From NCBI GenBank assembly GCA_947179485.1, contig OX359247.1, forward strand, positions 65,337,001 to 65,401,000: DNA of 64,000 nt. The letters are read 5' to 3'. The position numbers were made by a program, and so were the translations under genes. The notes beneath the pieces were generated by a model that was not told the DNA's origin, did not search any database, and saw only the letters and a list, made by a program, of their open reading frames with translations. The stretch's first letter is position 1, and every line of letters starts with the position of its first letter. Shown piece after piece: positions 34,537 through 46,891 of the stretch. This DNA comes from Allacma fusca (lineage: Eukaryota; Arthropoda; Collembola; Symphypleona; Sminthuridae).

Positions 34537-34844
34537 CACCCTCGCCCTCGTTTTAGTACGCACATTTTGCTATGCCTCGCTCTCATTTGTTGAGGGCTCT
34601 TGTTTTATGATAGGAACTCGCTCTCATCCCTCAAAAATTCAGGCCGAGGGCGAGGGATGAGGGCGAGGAAAGAACTCATACCTCGTGAGGGTGCCCACCA
34701 ATGCTATCCACTCTTTCAACTTAGAAGAGAAGATTCCCACCTTTTTAGTTCTCTAGCAATTGTTTGTTTGAACCAGATGAGCATTTTCGCCTTCAGTATT
34801 GCCACATATAAGATATCAGTAATTTCAATATGTCAAGGCGTTGT

Positions 34845-34985
34845 CAGTGCTCTTACTGGTTGTAGAAATCGTGTACCTTTACCCCGGTAAATTAAAGTAG
34901 TAAATAGTAGTACCCGCACATTCTGTGCCTTAGTAGTACCCGTACTCATTTACTCGAGTATTACCCGTACCCAGTAGCAGCGCTG
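34845..34985. mobile_element. Possible 141-bp hAT-like MITE
   Basis: Left end CAGTGCTCTTACTGG and complement of the right end CAGCGCTGCTACTGG match at 12 of 15 bases. The interior repeats TAGTACCCG/GTACCCGTACTC. The 8-bp flanks do not match, so this is a weaker call. Confidence 0.4.
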
Positions 34986-35329
34986 GTTACGGTGAAGTAG
35001 GCAAATTGGACATGTGGGCAATGTGGCAATGCGTAATAGCAAATGTGCTGCATCGGGCAAATATACAAAGTTGCATAGCAAATTTACTTGAAATTTATTT
35101 AAGCAGTTAAGTCAGAAAATGCGGCAATGAAGTGAGAAGAAATGAGTTTATTTATTTTAATACTGTGCTAGAATTTGAGACGGAAAAAAATCTTACTTTC
35201 CAGAACAGCATTTATTTTTGCACGTATCTAAATCATATTCTAAAAGTTTCGAAAGAAGTTGTATGGACAGTGAGTATTGTTAACTTATTTGAGGAATGTT
35301 GTGAGAACAAACAATATTTCTGTATATAT
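34986..35329. other. Intergenic, nothing recognised
   Basis: AT-rich; the 83-codon ORF at 35132-35383 runs into the hairpin and has no recognisable domain. Confidence 0.5.
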
Positions 35330-35406
35330 CGTCACCGAAGAGGCAAAATAGTCTATCAGCGTATGTTTTTGTACAGCACTTAGACCATTTTGCCTCTTCA
35401 GCGACG
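35330..35406. mobile_element. Short hairpin MITE with GAAGAGGCAAAAT arms
   Basis: Arms 35330-35353 and 35383-35406 match at 21 of 24 bases as an inverted repeat around a 29-base loop. The same arm core (CGGTGAAGAGGCAA) forms the ends of 39872-40139. It lies 54 bp upstream of the ATG of the 321-residue gene, so it may sit in that gene's promoter or 5' leader. Confidence 0.55.
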
Positions 35407-35459
35407 ACGTGCCCTATGTAGTCAAATGATGTGTATTAAAGGTTCATCATCTAGCGACG

Positions 35460-36425
35460 ATGCACAACATTAGCCAGCGTCTGCAGCGGACAGCTTCCCT
35501 AATCTTACAGGAACGTTGGTACGAAGCCCTGTTGCACTGGAGCTTTGCTGAGAACCATATCGTCCCTGGTAATTACTCCGATGCAAATGATGTCCTGAGT
35601 GAGTACCTCCGACAAGTGATCACATTTGCTTACGTGGGTCACGGCGCTGGTTCAGAAAGACTCTCCTGCCTCTATCCCATTTTTGACTTCGTCCATAAGC
35701 TAAGCACAAATAAGGAGTACAAGGTCTATGCTTACAAAACGCTCGTGAATCACATGCTCGCTTCAAAGGATATCTTCGATGGAACCGAGATCTTCATTCT
35801 GGGAGCCCATGTCCGAAGATCTTACGGTATGAACTCCAAGGCTCACCGAGCTATTCCGGCCATTGCTCAAATCATAGGCTCCGGAAGCTCAGTTCACATA
35901 GTTTACGTTGGGGATGCATACAACACTTCCCATAATCTCCAACATTGGAAAAAACTCAATGACACTGATACTTTAGACTTGCATACTCACACAACGATGA
36001 TGATCCGTAAGAGCGAAGTGTCGCAGTCTCTCAAGTTCCCCGTTTATGGATCGAAACATTACAATCCCTACTATTCGGGAGCATGGACTCCGATTTACCG
36101 AAACTCAAGTTATTTTGTTATTCAAAACGCTGCTAACTCCGGGTATCTTAATGTCCCATCTGCTAAGGATGACAATTTCCCATTATTAAATTGTGTATCA
36201 GAAGCTGATCCCCGGAAGCACAATATCGAATTTTCCTTTGTTTATATCGATGAGAAATCTTTTTCTATCCGATCTGCTACTATAAATAAGGACCTAGTTG
36301 TTACTCGGTGTCCTAAGCCAGAAGGCACTGGAGAAACATTTTGCTTTACTGTAGACGATCCTGATGTACATCAAAGGTCCGCTTCGAGATTCTCAGCCAT
36401 CACTGTTGTTGCAGCATCGGTTTGA
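35460..36425 (+). CDS. Intronless gene for a 321-residue protein of unknown function
   Basis: ATG at 35460, TGA at 36423-36425, AATAAA at 36501-36506. The ORF is clearly more G+C-rich than its surroundings and has no stops over 322 codons, so it is very likely real. No signal peptide or transmembrane helix is visible. The N-terminal half looks alpha/beta, with hydrophobic strands such as TEIFILGAHV and SVHIVYVGDAY. The C-terminal 110 residues, with SSYFVIQNAANSGYLNV and three cysteines, recall a beta-trefoil or lectin-like fold, but that is only a resemblance. I do not recognise the family. Lack of introns beside multi-exon neighbours would fit a retrogene or horizontal acquisition; neither is shown. 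Confidence 0.7.
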   Translation: MHNISQRLQRTASLILQERWYEALLHWSFAENHIVPGNYSDANDVLSEYLRQVITFAYVGHGAGSERLSCLYPIFDFVHKLSTNKEYKVYAYKTLVNHMLASKDIFDGTEIFILGAHVRRSYGMNSKAHRAIPAIAQIIGSGSSVHIVYVGDAYNTSHNLQHWKKLNDTDTLDLHTHTTMMIRKSEVSQSLKFPVYGSKHYNPYYSGAWTPIYRNSSYFVIQNAANSGYLNVPSAKDDNFPLLNCVSEADPRKHNIEFSFVYIDEKSFSIRSATINKDLVVTRCPKPEGTGETFCFTVDDPDVHQRSASRFSAITVVAASV

Positions 36426-38200
36426 TTTGGATCCAATCTTGGAGTAGTTTAAAAAAAGTTATTATAATAGTTCTTTGAAATAGTCGGAAAATAGTATCTC
36501 AATAAATCTGTTCTCACCTCATAAACATAATTTGATTCAGAACATTAATTTTTCTAAATCGATGGGACAATTGGAAACTTTCTTTCAACTTTTATTTAAA
36601 TCTGACAACTTGCAACATCTTTCATAGTTTTCAAATTCATTTAAGTATTTTATATTAATTAATAGATAATTATGTGAAAATTGCGTGTACTAACGTGTGT
36701 TTTGAAATATTGCTTGTAGAGTTGGGAAAAGTTTTTAGGAACTCGAAACCACGATTCTTCAGCATTACCAATTACCAATTTAGAATTGCGGGAAGCCCCG
36801 ATTTGTGAAATTTTGGCGTGTTGTTGAAAGAAACCTATGGCGTTGTCGACAAATTTTTGACAAAAGTCATTATTAAAGGTGCTGACTGCTGACGGAATTC
36901 GTTCCTTTTGAAATATTTTCACGGATTTTTTCTGAAAGTTGAATCATATATGGTGGTACCCAGGAGCCAATCACTACTTTGAAAATTTCCTTAAAACCTT
37001 CAAAATTCGGGAATCATAGGTCATTCATTTGGGAAGAACGCTTTTCATGACATTTCAGAAAACATTAATTTTTAGGTTCAGAAGTTCATACAGAGAATTT
37101 GAAAAATATTGATTTTTGGTGAAAACAGTGAGTATGCCTCTGTACTTTCGAGAAATCCCTATTATTTGTAGACAAAATATCTACTTGGGTTTCAAAAACT
37201 CGGGAAGAATTTTGCAAGGAGTAGCCGGTAATTCTAAAATTTGTCCACTCACATAAGTTTTTTGCATTAACTCTACGCGAATGTTTAGGTGGCCACCAAT
37301 ATTATGTAAGTAAAGGCGAACATGTTATGTTACGTCTGCTTTTAAGAGTTGAAGCAACTCCAAAAGTTGAGAAACTCATATTTGGAAGAAAGAACTCAGA
37401 CTGAATGAGTTCCAACTTAAATGATCCTTGGAGGTGAAAGTTGGAGGTTTATAATATTCTCTTGCGCAAACAGAAACTTTGCCCACTATGAAAAGGTGTG
37501 GAAATGATTATTTGGCCATTGGACTTTTACATGTGAAGTGCATAATTGGAATTTTCTGTGAAAGCTAATTACAGATATCCTCGCATGTTCACTCGTCCTT
37601 AAAGTTTGATGGGAAGATTTTTGGTACGTTTGGCGATGTGGAGAAGCAAATAGACCACGTACGTCCTTCCTCCCTTTTAATATGGTGGTGTGGAGGAAAC
37701 GATGGAAATTCTCGCTAATTTTTCCGGTCCGAAACATGTAAAAATAATGCTCTTTACGTGTTTAACCTTGAATGCTCATTCAATTTTCGGACTTGACTGG
37801 AAGAAGGGATTCAAGGTTCTATGTGGGCATTGTGTATGTAGAAATGTCAGCATGTGTTGTGGTTTGTACATATACGTCCGGTATGGACCGTAGGATTAAG
37901 GGGAATTCCTGGGGATTGTGTGGCGAAGTCGTAATAAATTGTGCAAGTCATAGGCAAGTTTGTTATTGCTGCGGAGTCTAATGCATTAATTTCGATCAAA
38001 AGACCGATGCAGTTGATGTTTATTTGATTTCTGGAAATGAAACCGACCAGGTTGCTCTAATGTGAACAAGCATGTTGTCACAAGTTATACGTACATATAA
38101 TTACATACATGTATAAGAACACTATGTACTTACTTCTTGCGTCCACGTCCACAATATGTTGGCAAGGGAAATAAATTCCAACGACCGTTGTTCAAAGCAA
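36426..38200. other. 3' UTR then intergenic DNA
   Basis: The poly(A) signal of the 321-residue gene is at 36501-36506. No further gene is recognised; the small ORFs at 36659-36922 and 37486-37981 have no domain signal. Confidence 0.5.
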
Positions 38201-38234
38201 ATAATTACAAAAAACGGTCATAGGAAACCATAGA

Positions 38235-38505
38235 GAGCTGCTAAGAAGTAAAACGAGTGCCTACAAAACTGACAAGTACGAAAACATAACTGCTGAGAAG
38301 GCAAAATATAATTTATCAATACGACCAGAACTCAACACTGGACCTTCAAGACCAGCAAAACCAGTAGGCTGTTAAGAGGCTAAAATGATTAACCACCATC
38401 ACAGTCAAGGGACCAAAATGAGCGCTAAGAAGCCAAAATAAACGTAAAAACTTGTAAGAAGACACAAAAAAATCTAAACATTAAATTACTGTTAAGAAAC
38501 AAAAG
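38235..38505. repeat. Degenerate repeat with CTGTTAAGAAGGCAAAAT core
   Basis: Related cores start near 38238, 38290, 38369, 38423 and 38489, about 52-79 bp apart. The core resembles the GAAGAGGCAAAAT arms at 35330 and 39872, so the stretch may be an internal array of the same transposon family. Confidence 0.4.
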
Positions 38506-39871
38506 TCGACCTACAAGGTTTTGGCATAAACCAAGCTGACTATTTTCTGCTTGGAGTACTTTAGTAGAAGTTCACCAAATCTGTTTTGTCAATAATCAAA
38601 CTTAATTATTTTGGGATTCCTTTTGTTTCTATGGTACAATTATCAAAGGTGCAATATAGTTGTTCTTGTGTGTGACAGGACTCAGTTTTGATTCTTAGCC
38701 GATGTGTACATACAATTTGTATATTTTGTGCACTCAACTTAGAATACATGTCATAGACTGAATCGATGATTCGCGTGTGCAAAGGAATTTTCTCTTGGGT
38801 CACATATGCTAACAGTTGTTGCTCCTACAACTTTGCTCCGTTGCTGAGATGTTGCAGTACAGAGTAGGTATAGTGTGAAACCGAAGGGAAGAAAAAGTCG
38901 AGTTTCTCCGGCGTCACATAACTCGGACAAAGTTGAGTTCTGAGATGTGGGTTTCCTATCGGATTTAATGAGTTGGGAATTTATATAGCAGGTATAAGGT
39001 CTCCTTGAATGTTCAACCCCCACTGGGACTTTATGGGCTTGCATTACAATTTTATGGCTTATTTCTTCATCTGACAATGGTGGGCAGGATGGGAATTAAT
39101 GCATAGACTTGCGAGATAGCGAATAGGGACAGAAAACACTTAACGAGAGTTGGGGTTTATATACTTATATTGCACAAAATACCTAAATATACATTTACAT
39201 TTTAATATGTACAAATATAGGATATTGTAAAAGCTAAGGCTTGAAGTTACAATACAAAATAACATATACCTTTAGCATGCAGGCAGACCATGTTGTATCA
39301 AGACACACATGTGTACAACAATTAAAGTACTACAAAACATACATCAGCATTACAGAGTGTGCGAAAGTACTGACCAAAAGTGCTTATATCCGTTATATTG
39401 TACCCGTGTTCACAATAAATACGCAAAGTCTAAAAGGAAATGTATTTACATTGCACGAAACTTGCAATGCCCACATCCCCAGATCAGCTTTAATTAATGT
39501 GAGGGTTTCCACACTGAAGAAAATAATGATTACGATAATGTGACAAGAGGGTAATTGTCGGGTAGCTCATTAAGCCTTCGTACAAGTGGGAGGTAGGTAC
39601 AGTTTGTTATTATTAACATGATTATTTAAATCATTTTTAATCCGAAAGAAGAGTTCATTGACTTGTTGCTAGAATTTTGCACCTAGAGTTGTGTATAGTT
39701 AGTTATTGCACAGATACATTTTTTAAAGCCGGTATATTTTGTAACAACGGCTCATTTAGTACATATCCAGGCTATCTTACTTATTATTACGAGTCTTATT
39801 TGCAGGTTTCAAAAACAATCATTATATAAATATTACATAAATGCACATATTGTATATGCTGACGAAAATAT
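38506..39871. other. Intergenic, nothing recognised
   Basis: AT-rich; ORFs of 60-108 codons on both strands overlap one another and show no domain, signal peptide or splice-site pattern. Confidence 0.5.
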
Positions 39872-40139
39872 CACCGGTGAAGAGGCAATATGATACATTC
39901 TCGATTAAAAGCAAAATGATTTACGTGCAGATTTCACTAAAATCAAAGCACACGACATGAATCATATGTTTACTGTTTACCCATGAGTTTGTAAGTATGC
40001 TCTTTTAGTGTAAACTGCGTGCCAACCATTTTGCTTTCAGGGTGGCTTGTACGTAGCTCATTTTTCCTTTAGGCGTAAAGCAATGTGGACAATTTTGCTT
40101 GAAACCGAAAATGCAGATCATTTTCCCTCTTCACCGACA
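39872..40139. mobile_element. 268-bp MITE with TCGGTGAAGAGGCAAAATGATC-type ends
   Basis: Left arm at 39872-39895 and complement of right arm at 40116-40139 are imperfect copies of the arm sequence in the 35330 hairpin. The interior contains more scattered GCAAAAT/ATTTTGC motifs. No coding capacity and no clear target duplication. Confidence 0.5.
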
Positions 40140-40488
40140 ATTTACGAAGCAGCATTTACGAAGTGTCGTATATGTATGATTAGCATGTATTAGCATTATC
40201 ATTATTATGTGTAGTCGGTTATTTACGTAAACACGGAAAAAGCTGTTGCTCTTTAGGTTGGACATAATACGAATAGCTGTGAGGGGTTAAAAATCGTGAA
40301 ACAATAAAACTATTCTTAAAAGTCTAGAAAATAACTTGCAAGACTCACTAAAAATTCAAAATTTGACACAGCTGGGCTGGGAGAGAGAAAGTTCAAGGAC
40401 GGCATAGAGTATGTATACGAATAAAAGTATTCCAAGGTACTTCAAAAGCCATTTACAAATTAAAATCACGTAACTGATATGCGTTTAA
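40140..40488. other. Intergenic or 3' UTR of the minus-strand terminal exon
   Basis: Nothing coding is seen. As the terminal exon at 40581-40489 reads leftward, this stretch is probably its 3' untranslated region. Confidence 0.35.
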
Positions 40489-40581
40489 TTAAAACACGGC
40501 TGAAAGTACGAATGCCATGAGGAACAGCACTCCGAGACTGGCGTTAACTAACGGGACTGCTGGTCCGGAGGAGCTTTTGAT
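40489..40581 (-). CDS. Orphan terminal exon encoding a GPI-attachment-like tail
   Basis: On the minus strand a good acceptor (TTTTCGACAG) precedes 30 codons and a TAA at 40491-40489. The peptide has small residues (SSSGPA), a short spacer and then a hydrophobic end (SLGVLFLMAFVLSAVF). That is the layout of a GPI-anchor signal in cell-surface proteins such as the Ly6/Quiver group, or of a C-terminal membrane anchor. No upstream exon is seen in the 320 bp before the BEL/Pao element. The rest of the gene would have to lie beyond that insertion and the AFMID gene, or be lost. Confidence 0.45.
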   Translation of the reverse strand: MKSSSGPAVPLVNASLGVLFLMAFVLSAVF

Positions 40582-40901
40582 CTGTCGAAAACCAATGTAA
40601 TAATTATTATTTAATAACAAACATAGCAGTGACGAACACATTAGATCAACTTTACTTTAAGACTTTAGAGCACAAGGCTAAGAATAATTCGGGTAATTAG
40701 TGTTAATAGCCGAGAAAGGTATGCTATACCTATAACAATCCATGGTTATCACAAACATTAGGTACAGATATAGCACGAAAGATATAGAAGAAGTATTGAC
40801 AGTTAAAACCGCTAAAATAACAATTCCGGGTCCAAGGGGGTTACAAATACAGCTAAAAACAGATATCTAGTCTATACACTAGAGTGCAGATACAACGGGT
40901 T

Positions 40902-43900
40902 TGTTGAGACTCGAACAGCAGGAAAAGGTGATACAATATGCCGAAGGTGTGACAATAGTTCGCATAAATGGCTAGTCGCAGATCAATGAGGGATCAATTG
41001 TATTTTTAAACAATTATTCCTATTTATTCTTCTAAATAACAAATATATTTCAGTTGTATTGCATTGTGCAACTGTTCTCATTCACGTTCTGATAGTCACT
41101 CCCTCCTTCACATACTTTTTCATTGCTCCGCCATTTTCTCATTTAGATTCAAACTTCATAACTTGTAATACTGTAATTTTTGTTAAAACTAAAATAATAA
41201 ATGTTTGATAACTTATAGTTCCCATCATGTACAATTGGTAACCTAAACACTGATTCTAAACTAATTTTCAGTATCAAACATCCCGGCCCCATTGAAATAA
41301 AATTTCAATCCTTTACTCGTCTCCCTTCTTCTCTAATGGTAATGGCGATAATTTAACCAGGGGGCGCTTGAAAATTCCATCTACAGTTTTAATGGTAAAG
41401 ACTCTAGCGACACCATCGGGCCCATTATGTGCCTCCATTATTCGGGCTAATTTCCATTTCATGGGTGGTAATCTTTCATCCTTGACCAGCACAAGGTCAC
41501 CAACGTTCATCGCTGGTTTCAACTCCAACCATTTTGGCCTCTGCTGTAATCGCGAAAGGAACTCATTGCTCCAGCGCTTCCAAAAGTGCTGGACATTTCT
41601 CTGCATCTGTTTCCATTTATTTAAATGGCTCACTAATTCCTCAGTATAATTTGGCTCCGGAACAGCTGTAAGTGCATCCCCGATAAGGAAATGACCAGGC
41701 GTAAGGGCCTCAAGGTCATTCGGGTCAGTTGACAATTGAGAAATTGGACGTGAGTTGAGGCACGCCTCAATTTGAGTCATCAGAGTACACATATCCTCAT
41801 AACTATAGGTCATGTTACCCAAAGTACGATGAAGATGAAACTTCACGGAACGAATACCTGCCTCCCATAATCCACCAAAGTGTGGACTGGCCGGTGGATT
41901 AAAATGCCATGTAATTTCTTTGCTCGATAGAAACCGTCCAACTCCAGCTGAGAGTTCAGCAGTTTTCCAAATCTTTCGTAGCTCCTTGTTGGCCCCCACA
42001 AATGTACGTCCGCAATCGGAATAGATATCACTGGGTAGTCCTCGGCGTGATACAAATCTCTTCAACACTGACAAGAATGCATCAGTGGTTAGGCTTGTAA
42101 CTACCTCTAAATGCATAGCTCTCGTTACCATACAAATAAAAATAGCGATGTATCCTTTCTGCATCGCGTTGCCTCTTCCTCTTCGAAGAGTGATTGGACC
42201 GGCAAAGTCAATCCCAACTTTGAAAAAAGCTCGAGTCGCTGTAACTCTGACGGAGGGTAGATCGCCCATCATCTGCGTAGCGGTCTCAGTTCTAAATCTT
42301 CGACACCTAATACACCTCTGAATTTGTTTCCTTACTGCATCCCTGCCATTTATAATCCAGAACCTTCTCTGGATACTTGCCAACACCAATTGACATCCGC
42401 CGTGTAAATTATTTAGGTGTTCATAATTTATGACAAGGGCTGTTAGTACGTGATTACTTGGTAGAATCATTGGATGCTTACGATCCCCACCTATCTGAGC
42501 ATGGCGTAGCCTTCCCCCCACCCTGAGAAGTCCGGTGTTATCTAGATATGGGTTGAGACTTCTCAGGCGACTTTTAACAGAGATTGGTTCTTTCTTCTCG
42601 CATTGATTAAATTCATTTGCAAAATAATTCTGTTGCACAATTCTAACCAATTTCAATAAAGCCTCTCTAAGCTCTGTAGAGCTCAGACAATGAAAATTTC
42701 GATCCTTCTTAACTCGTCTGCAGTTATAAATGAATCGCTGACAGTATGCAGTGATGCGCTGCAACCTTGTAAGAGATGAAAATTTATACAATAAACTTTC
42801 GTCCAGTGCCACATGATGAACTAATGCTCTTTTCCTGCGCTCACAAAGTGCCTCCTCTGGGATGATGGCTGGCTTGCAAAATTCATAAGTTGAATCTCTG
42901 AGGAAGTCAGGACCTTGCCACCAGAGAGGATGGTTAACTAGCTCTGATGGACTAATTCCCCGCGATGCACAATCTGCGGGATTGTTAATTCCAGAAACAT
43001 GGTTCCATTGCTCATAGGGTAGAATATCCTGAATATCTGATACTCTATTGGCAACGTATGTATCCCAATGCTTTGGGTGTTCCTTCAACCACGCCAAAAC
43101 TACCGTAGAATCAGTAAATGCATACATCGTTTTTGGTTTTATAAGAAATGCTCCTGCTACTGACTTCATTAGCTGAGCTAATAAAACTGCCCCATTTAGC
43201 TCTAATCTAGGCAAAGATTTTTGCTGTAATGGTGCCACCCTCGTCTTGGCTGCTACCAATCGGACAAGGAAAGAACCATCTTCAGATTCTGATCGAGCGT
43301 AAACAGCAGCTCCACAAGCCAACTCAGATGCATCAGAAAACCCAATCAATTCAAATGATGAATTTTGCATCGGTATAATACATCGAGGAATCTTCACAGC
43401 TTCAAGGTCTGATAGCTGCTTCCTGTAGCGTAACCAGTTGTCACAAATCACATCTGGTGCTGGAGCGTCCCAGTCTAATTGAAGGAACCATAACTTTTGC
43501 ATTAGTATCTTGCCCACCAACGTGACTGGAGCCAACAATCCTAACGGATCGAAAACTCTAGATGTGTCTGATGAAATCGTCCGCTTAGTCACAATAGCAC
43601 GCTCAGGAGGAATGTTTACTTTGAACCAGAAAGTATCATGCGCCGGCAACCAGTATAAACCCAAAGTCTTGATGACATCATCTTCATCAATACGAAATGG
43701 TGTCTGCATCGCTCGCATCGCTGAATCAATACTGGCAAGAACTTCTTCACTAGATGATGACCATTTTCTCAAATCCATAAGTGCACTATCCATTAGTTTG
43801 ATCACCTCTGCCGTAACCAACTTTGCACTGTTTGTATCGGATGAACCTGACATCAAATCATCCATGTAGTAATCTCGACCGACCACTTCACTGGCTATTG

Positions 43901-46891
43901 GAAACTGCTCGTGTGACTCTTCTGCCAGTAGTTGCAAACATCGCTTAGAAAGGTACGGTGCCGATGATGTCCCATATGTTACTGTCGTCAACCGGTAATC
44001 CTTAATGGGTTGCATTGAATTATCCCTCCAAACAATCCTTTGGAAATCCCTATGCTTTGGTGTAATCCAAATCTGTCTGAACATTTTACAAATGTCAGCA
44101 GTAAAGGCTACCAGAAACGTTCGAAAGCGCACTAAAATGACGAATAAATCGTCCTGAAGTTTTGGCCCTGTTAAAAGAATGTCATTTAAGGCATAACCTG
44201 TGGATGTTTTCGACGATGCGTCAAAAACCACCCTGAATTTCCCACTTGTTATAGCATGGTGAGGAATATAACAAGTTTCTTGGTCTGATTTGAAAAGATC
44301 CTCTGGTGGTACCAACTCCGTGTGACCAAGTCTCTGATATTCATCCATGAATTCTATATACTTCTGCTTATATTCGGGTTTATGTTGCAATGTCCTCTCC
44401 ATCTGCTTCAACCTTTTAATAGCAATGTCTCGAGAAGCTCCCAATTTTGGATGATCCTTTTTGAACGGCAACTCAACAATAAATCTGCCATTATTATCTC
44501 TCGTTGTAGTGTTGAGAAAATGTTGTTCACACTTCTTTTCATCCATCGTCATAATTACTTTGGTAGACACCTCTTCGATACGCCAGAACTTTGTCAATAT
44601 TGCATCAAGTTTAGCATCCTCGCATCGAACATGATTGACCGATGCATTCGATATTAAATTTTGTGATGGGCATTCCCCACCAACAATCCAGCCCCATGCT
44701 GTTTCATGCGCAACAGGTAAGTTATCTCCAACGCTTTTATGACCCGATCTCAACGATGCAAAAAAGATATTTGATGCTAGGAGCATATCTATTGCACCAG
44801 GCCTGTGGAAACAAGGATCTGCTAACTGAAGATTTTTTACATGCCTTATTTCCTCAGCTTTACATTCCAGTTTGGGAAGATCGCATGTAACCTTTTGCAA
44901 GACATATGCATCGATGCCAATTTGATATGCTGCATTGCATCGTGATCCTATTGTCAGATGTACAATACCTCTTGATTTGCCCACAGAGTTAGCGCCAAGC
45001 CCGGAAAAATGCATATCAGACTTGCTCCTCGAAACTCCTAACTGCTGGACACATCGTTCCGAAACAAAACTGACATCTGCTCCGGGGTCTAGAAGTGCTC
45101 TGTAATTCTGGACCTGCCCAAAACAATCAGTTATATTAACTAATACTGTAGCAAGGAGAGCTCTTTTATTTCCACCAATAGTTTGAGCAGTATGTGCAGA
45201 ACCCGACTCTGCTTCCTTCTTGTCTACTGCTGCGGTTTGATCCAAATGAAGTAAAGTATTGTGCTTCGCTTCACACTTTTTACAAGTACTTTTCGAAAAG
45301 CATTTCATTGAGTTATGACCCGTCCTTAAGCAATTGAAACAAAGAGATTCTTTCTTTGCTAATCCTCTTCGCTCAGGTATCTTCATGTCCAGAAATGCCT
45401 TACAACTAAAGAGTGGATGTATTCCACTATTGCAAGCTGCACATACGCCATCTGCGGAAGTCTGGTGAACTGCACCCTTTTTATTGACGACATTCCCTTT
45501 CTGATATATTAAACTTCCTTTCATCTTCCCTGATTCAGACGCACTTAAGATGGCAGCACGTTCGTCCAGAAACTCCAGAAGTTCTGAAAGCTTGGGAAGT
45601 CTCTCACGTCCAATTCTTGTCTCCCATAATTTAATAGTCTCTGAATCCAGCCGACTGCTTATTATATAGATAGCAAGATCAGATTCATCGCCAATAGGTC
45701 TTTCTAACGCCTTCAGCGCCCGCACTACAGATGACGAAGTGTCTACCAACTTGCGCAATTCTATTCCAGCCTCACTTTTCATAGATGGCATGTCCAGAAA
45801 TCTTTGTAATTGAGATTTCACTAACTCTCTTATATTCTGATACCTCTTTTTAAGTGTGTCCCAAGCTTCAGCGTAATTAGCATCTGATATTTGGAAAGCA
45901 TCTAACAGAGTCGAAGCTTCTCCAGATAATGCTCCTTTTAAATACTGCAGTTTTTGTGATCCCTTCAACGAGGGATGGTCATGAATGCTGGAGGTGTACA
46001 AGTCGCAAAAACTAGTCCATTCCAGTATATTACCCGAAAATGTTGGAACATTCAACTTCGGTAATTGAACTTTTAACCCAGACGAACCTGTTCCTAATCC
46101 ATTTTCAAATACCTCTGATTGTTTCTGATTTGATGTCTCTCGTACTCTGAGTGTCAACGCCTCTAGTATGTACCTAATAGCCAACTTCACTTCATCAAAA
46201 CGATCAGCAAGTTCTGAAAATTGGTTTTCATGTTCTTCATCATCTTCTTCGTTACATGTAGAAATAATTTCATCGAAGAGTTCCTTATTCTCAGCCCATG
46301 CCTCGGAAATCTGCTCCTCATAAATTCTAGCTTGATGTAAATTAATGGGATTATCACCGTGGACATCAAGCTTCTTCTTTATTCTAGTGAGCTTCGCTTT
46401 CAGAAGCTTCCTTCTGGACATCAATGCATCCATTCTCTACTGGTAAAAGTCCTTATCAACAGTAAATTGTTTGTAAAAATAACGGAAGTATCCGGCTCGA
46501 AGGACCAAATATTGTTGAGACTCGAACAGCAGGAAAAGGTGATACAATATGCCGAAGGTGTGACAATAGTTCGCATAAATGGCTAGTCGCAGATCAATGA
46601 GGGATCAATTGTATTTTTAAACAATTATTCCTATTTATTCTTCTAAATAACAAATATATTTCAGTTGTATTGCATTGTGCAACTGTTCTCATTCACGTTC
46701 TGATAGTCACTCCCTCCTTCACATACTTTTTCATTGCTCCGCCATTTTCTCATTTAGATTCAAACTTCATAACTTGTAATACTGTAATTTTTGTTAAAAC
46801 TAAAATAATAAATGTTTGATAACTTATAGTTCCCATCATGTACAATTGGTAACCTAAACACTGATTCTAAACTAATTTTCAGTATCAAACA
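40902..46891 (-). mobile_element. Young, intact BEL/Pao LTR retrotransposon (5990 bp)
   Basis: Two 379-bp LTRs (40902-41280 and 46513-46891) that appear identical base for base enclose one long minus-strand ORF. The 5-bp duplication GGGTT flanks the element (40897-40901, 46892-46896). On the minus strand the LTR reads TGTTTGATAC...GTCTCAACA. The primer-binding site and purine tract are in the expected places. Intact ORF, intact LTRs and an exact duplication all indicate a very recent insertion. Confidence 0.95.

Larger units (their letters stand above)
33070..34703. mobile_element. hAT-type element with CCCTCGCCCTCA arrays, carrying two nested insertions
   Basis: Ends CATGGATGGACA and (complement of right end) CATTGGTGGGCA with the exact 8-bp duplication CTATCCAC (33062-33069, 34704-34711). 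It is a close relative of the uninterrupted 569-bp copy at 49536-50104. Compared with that copy it has two extra blocks, 33475-33851 and 33872-34536. Subterminal arrays of CCCTCGCCCTCA and its complement remain at both ends. No coding capacity. Confidence 0.9.
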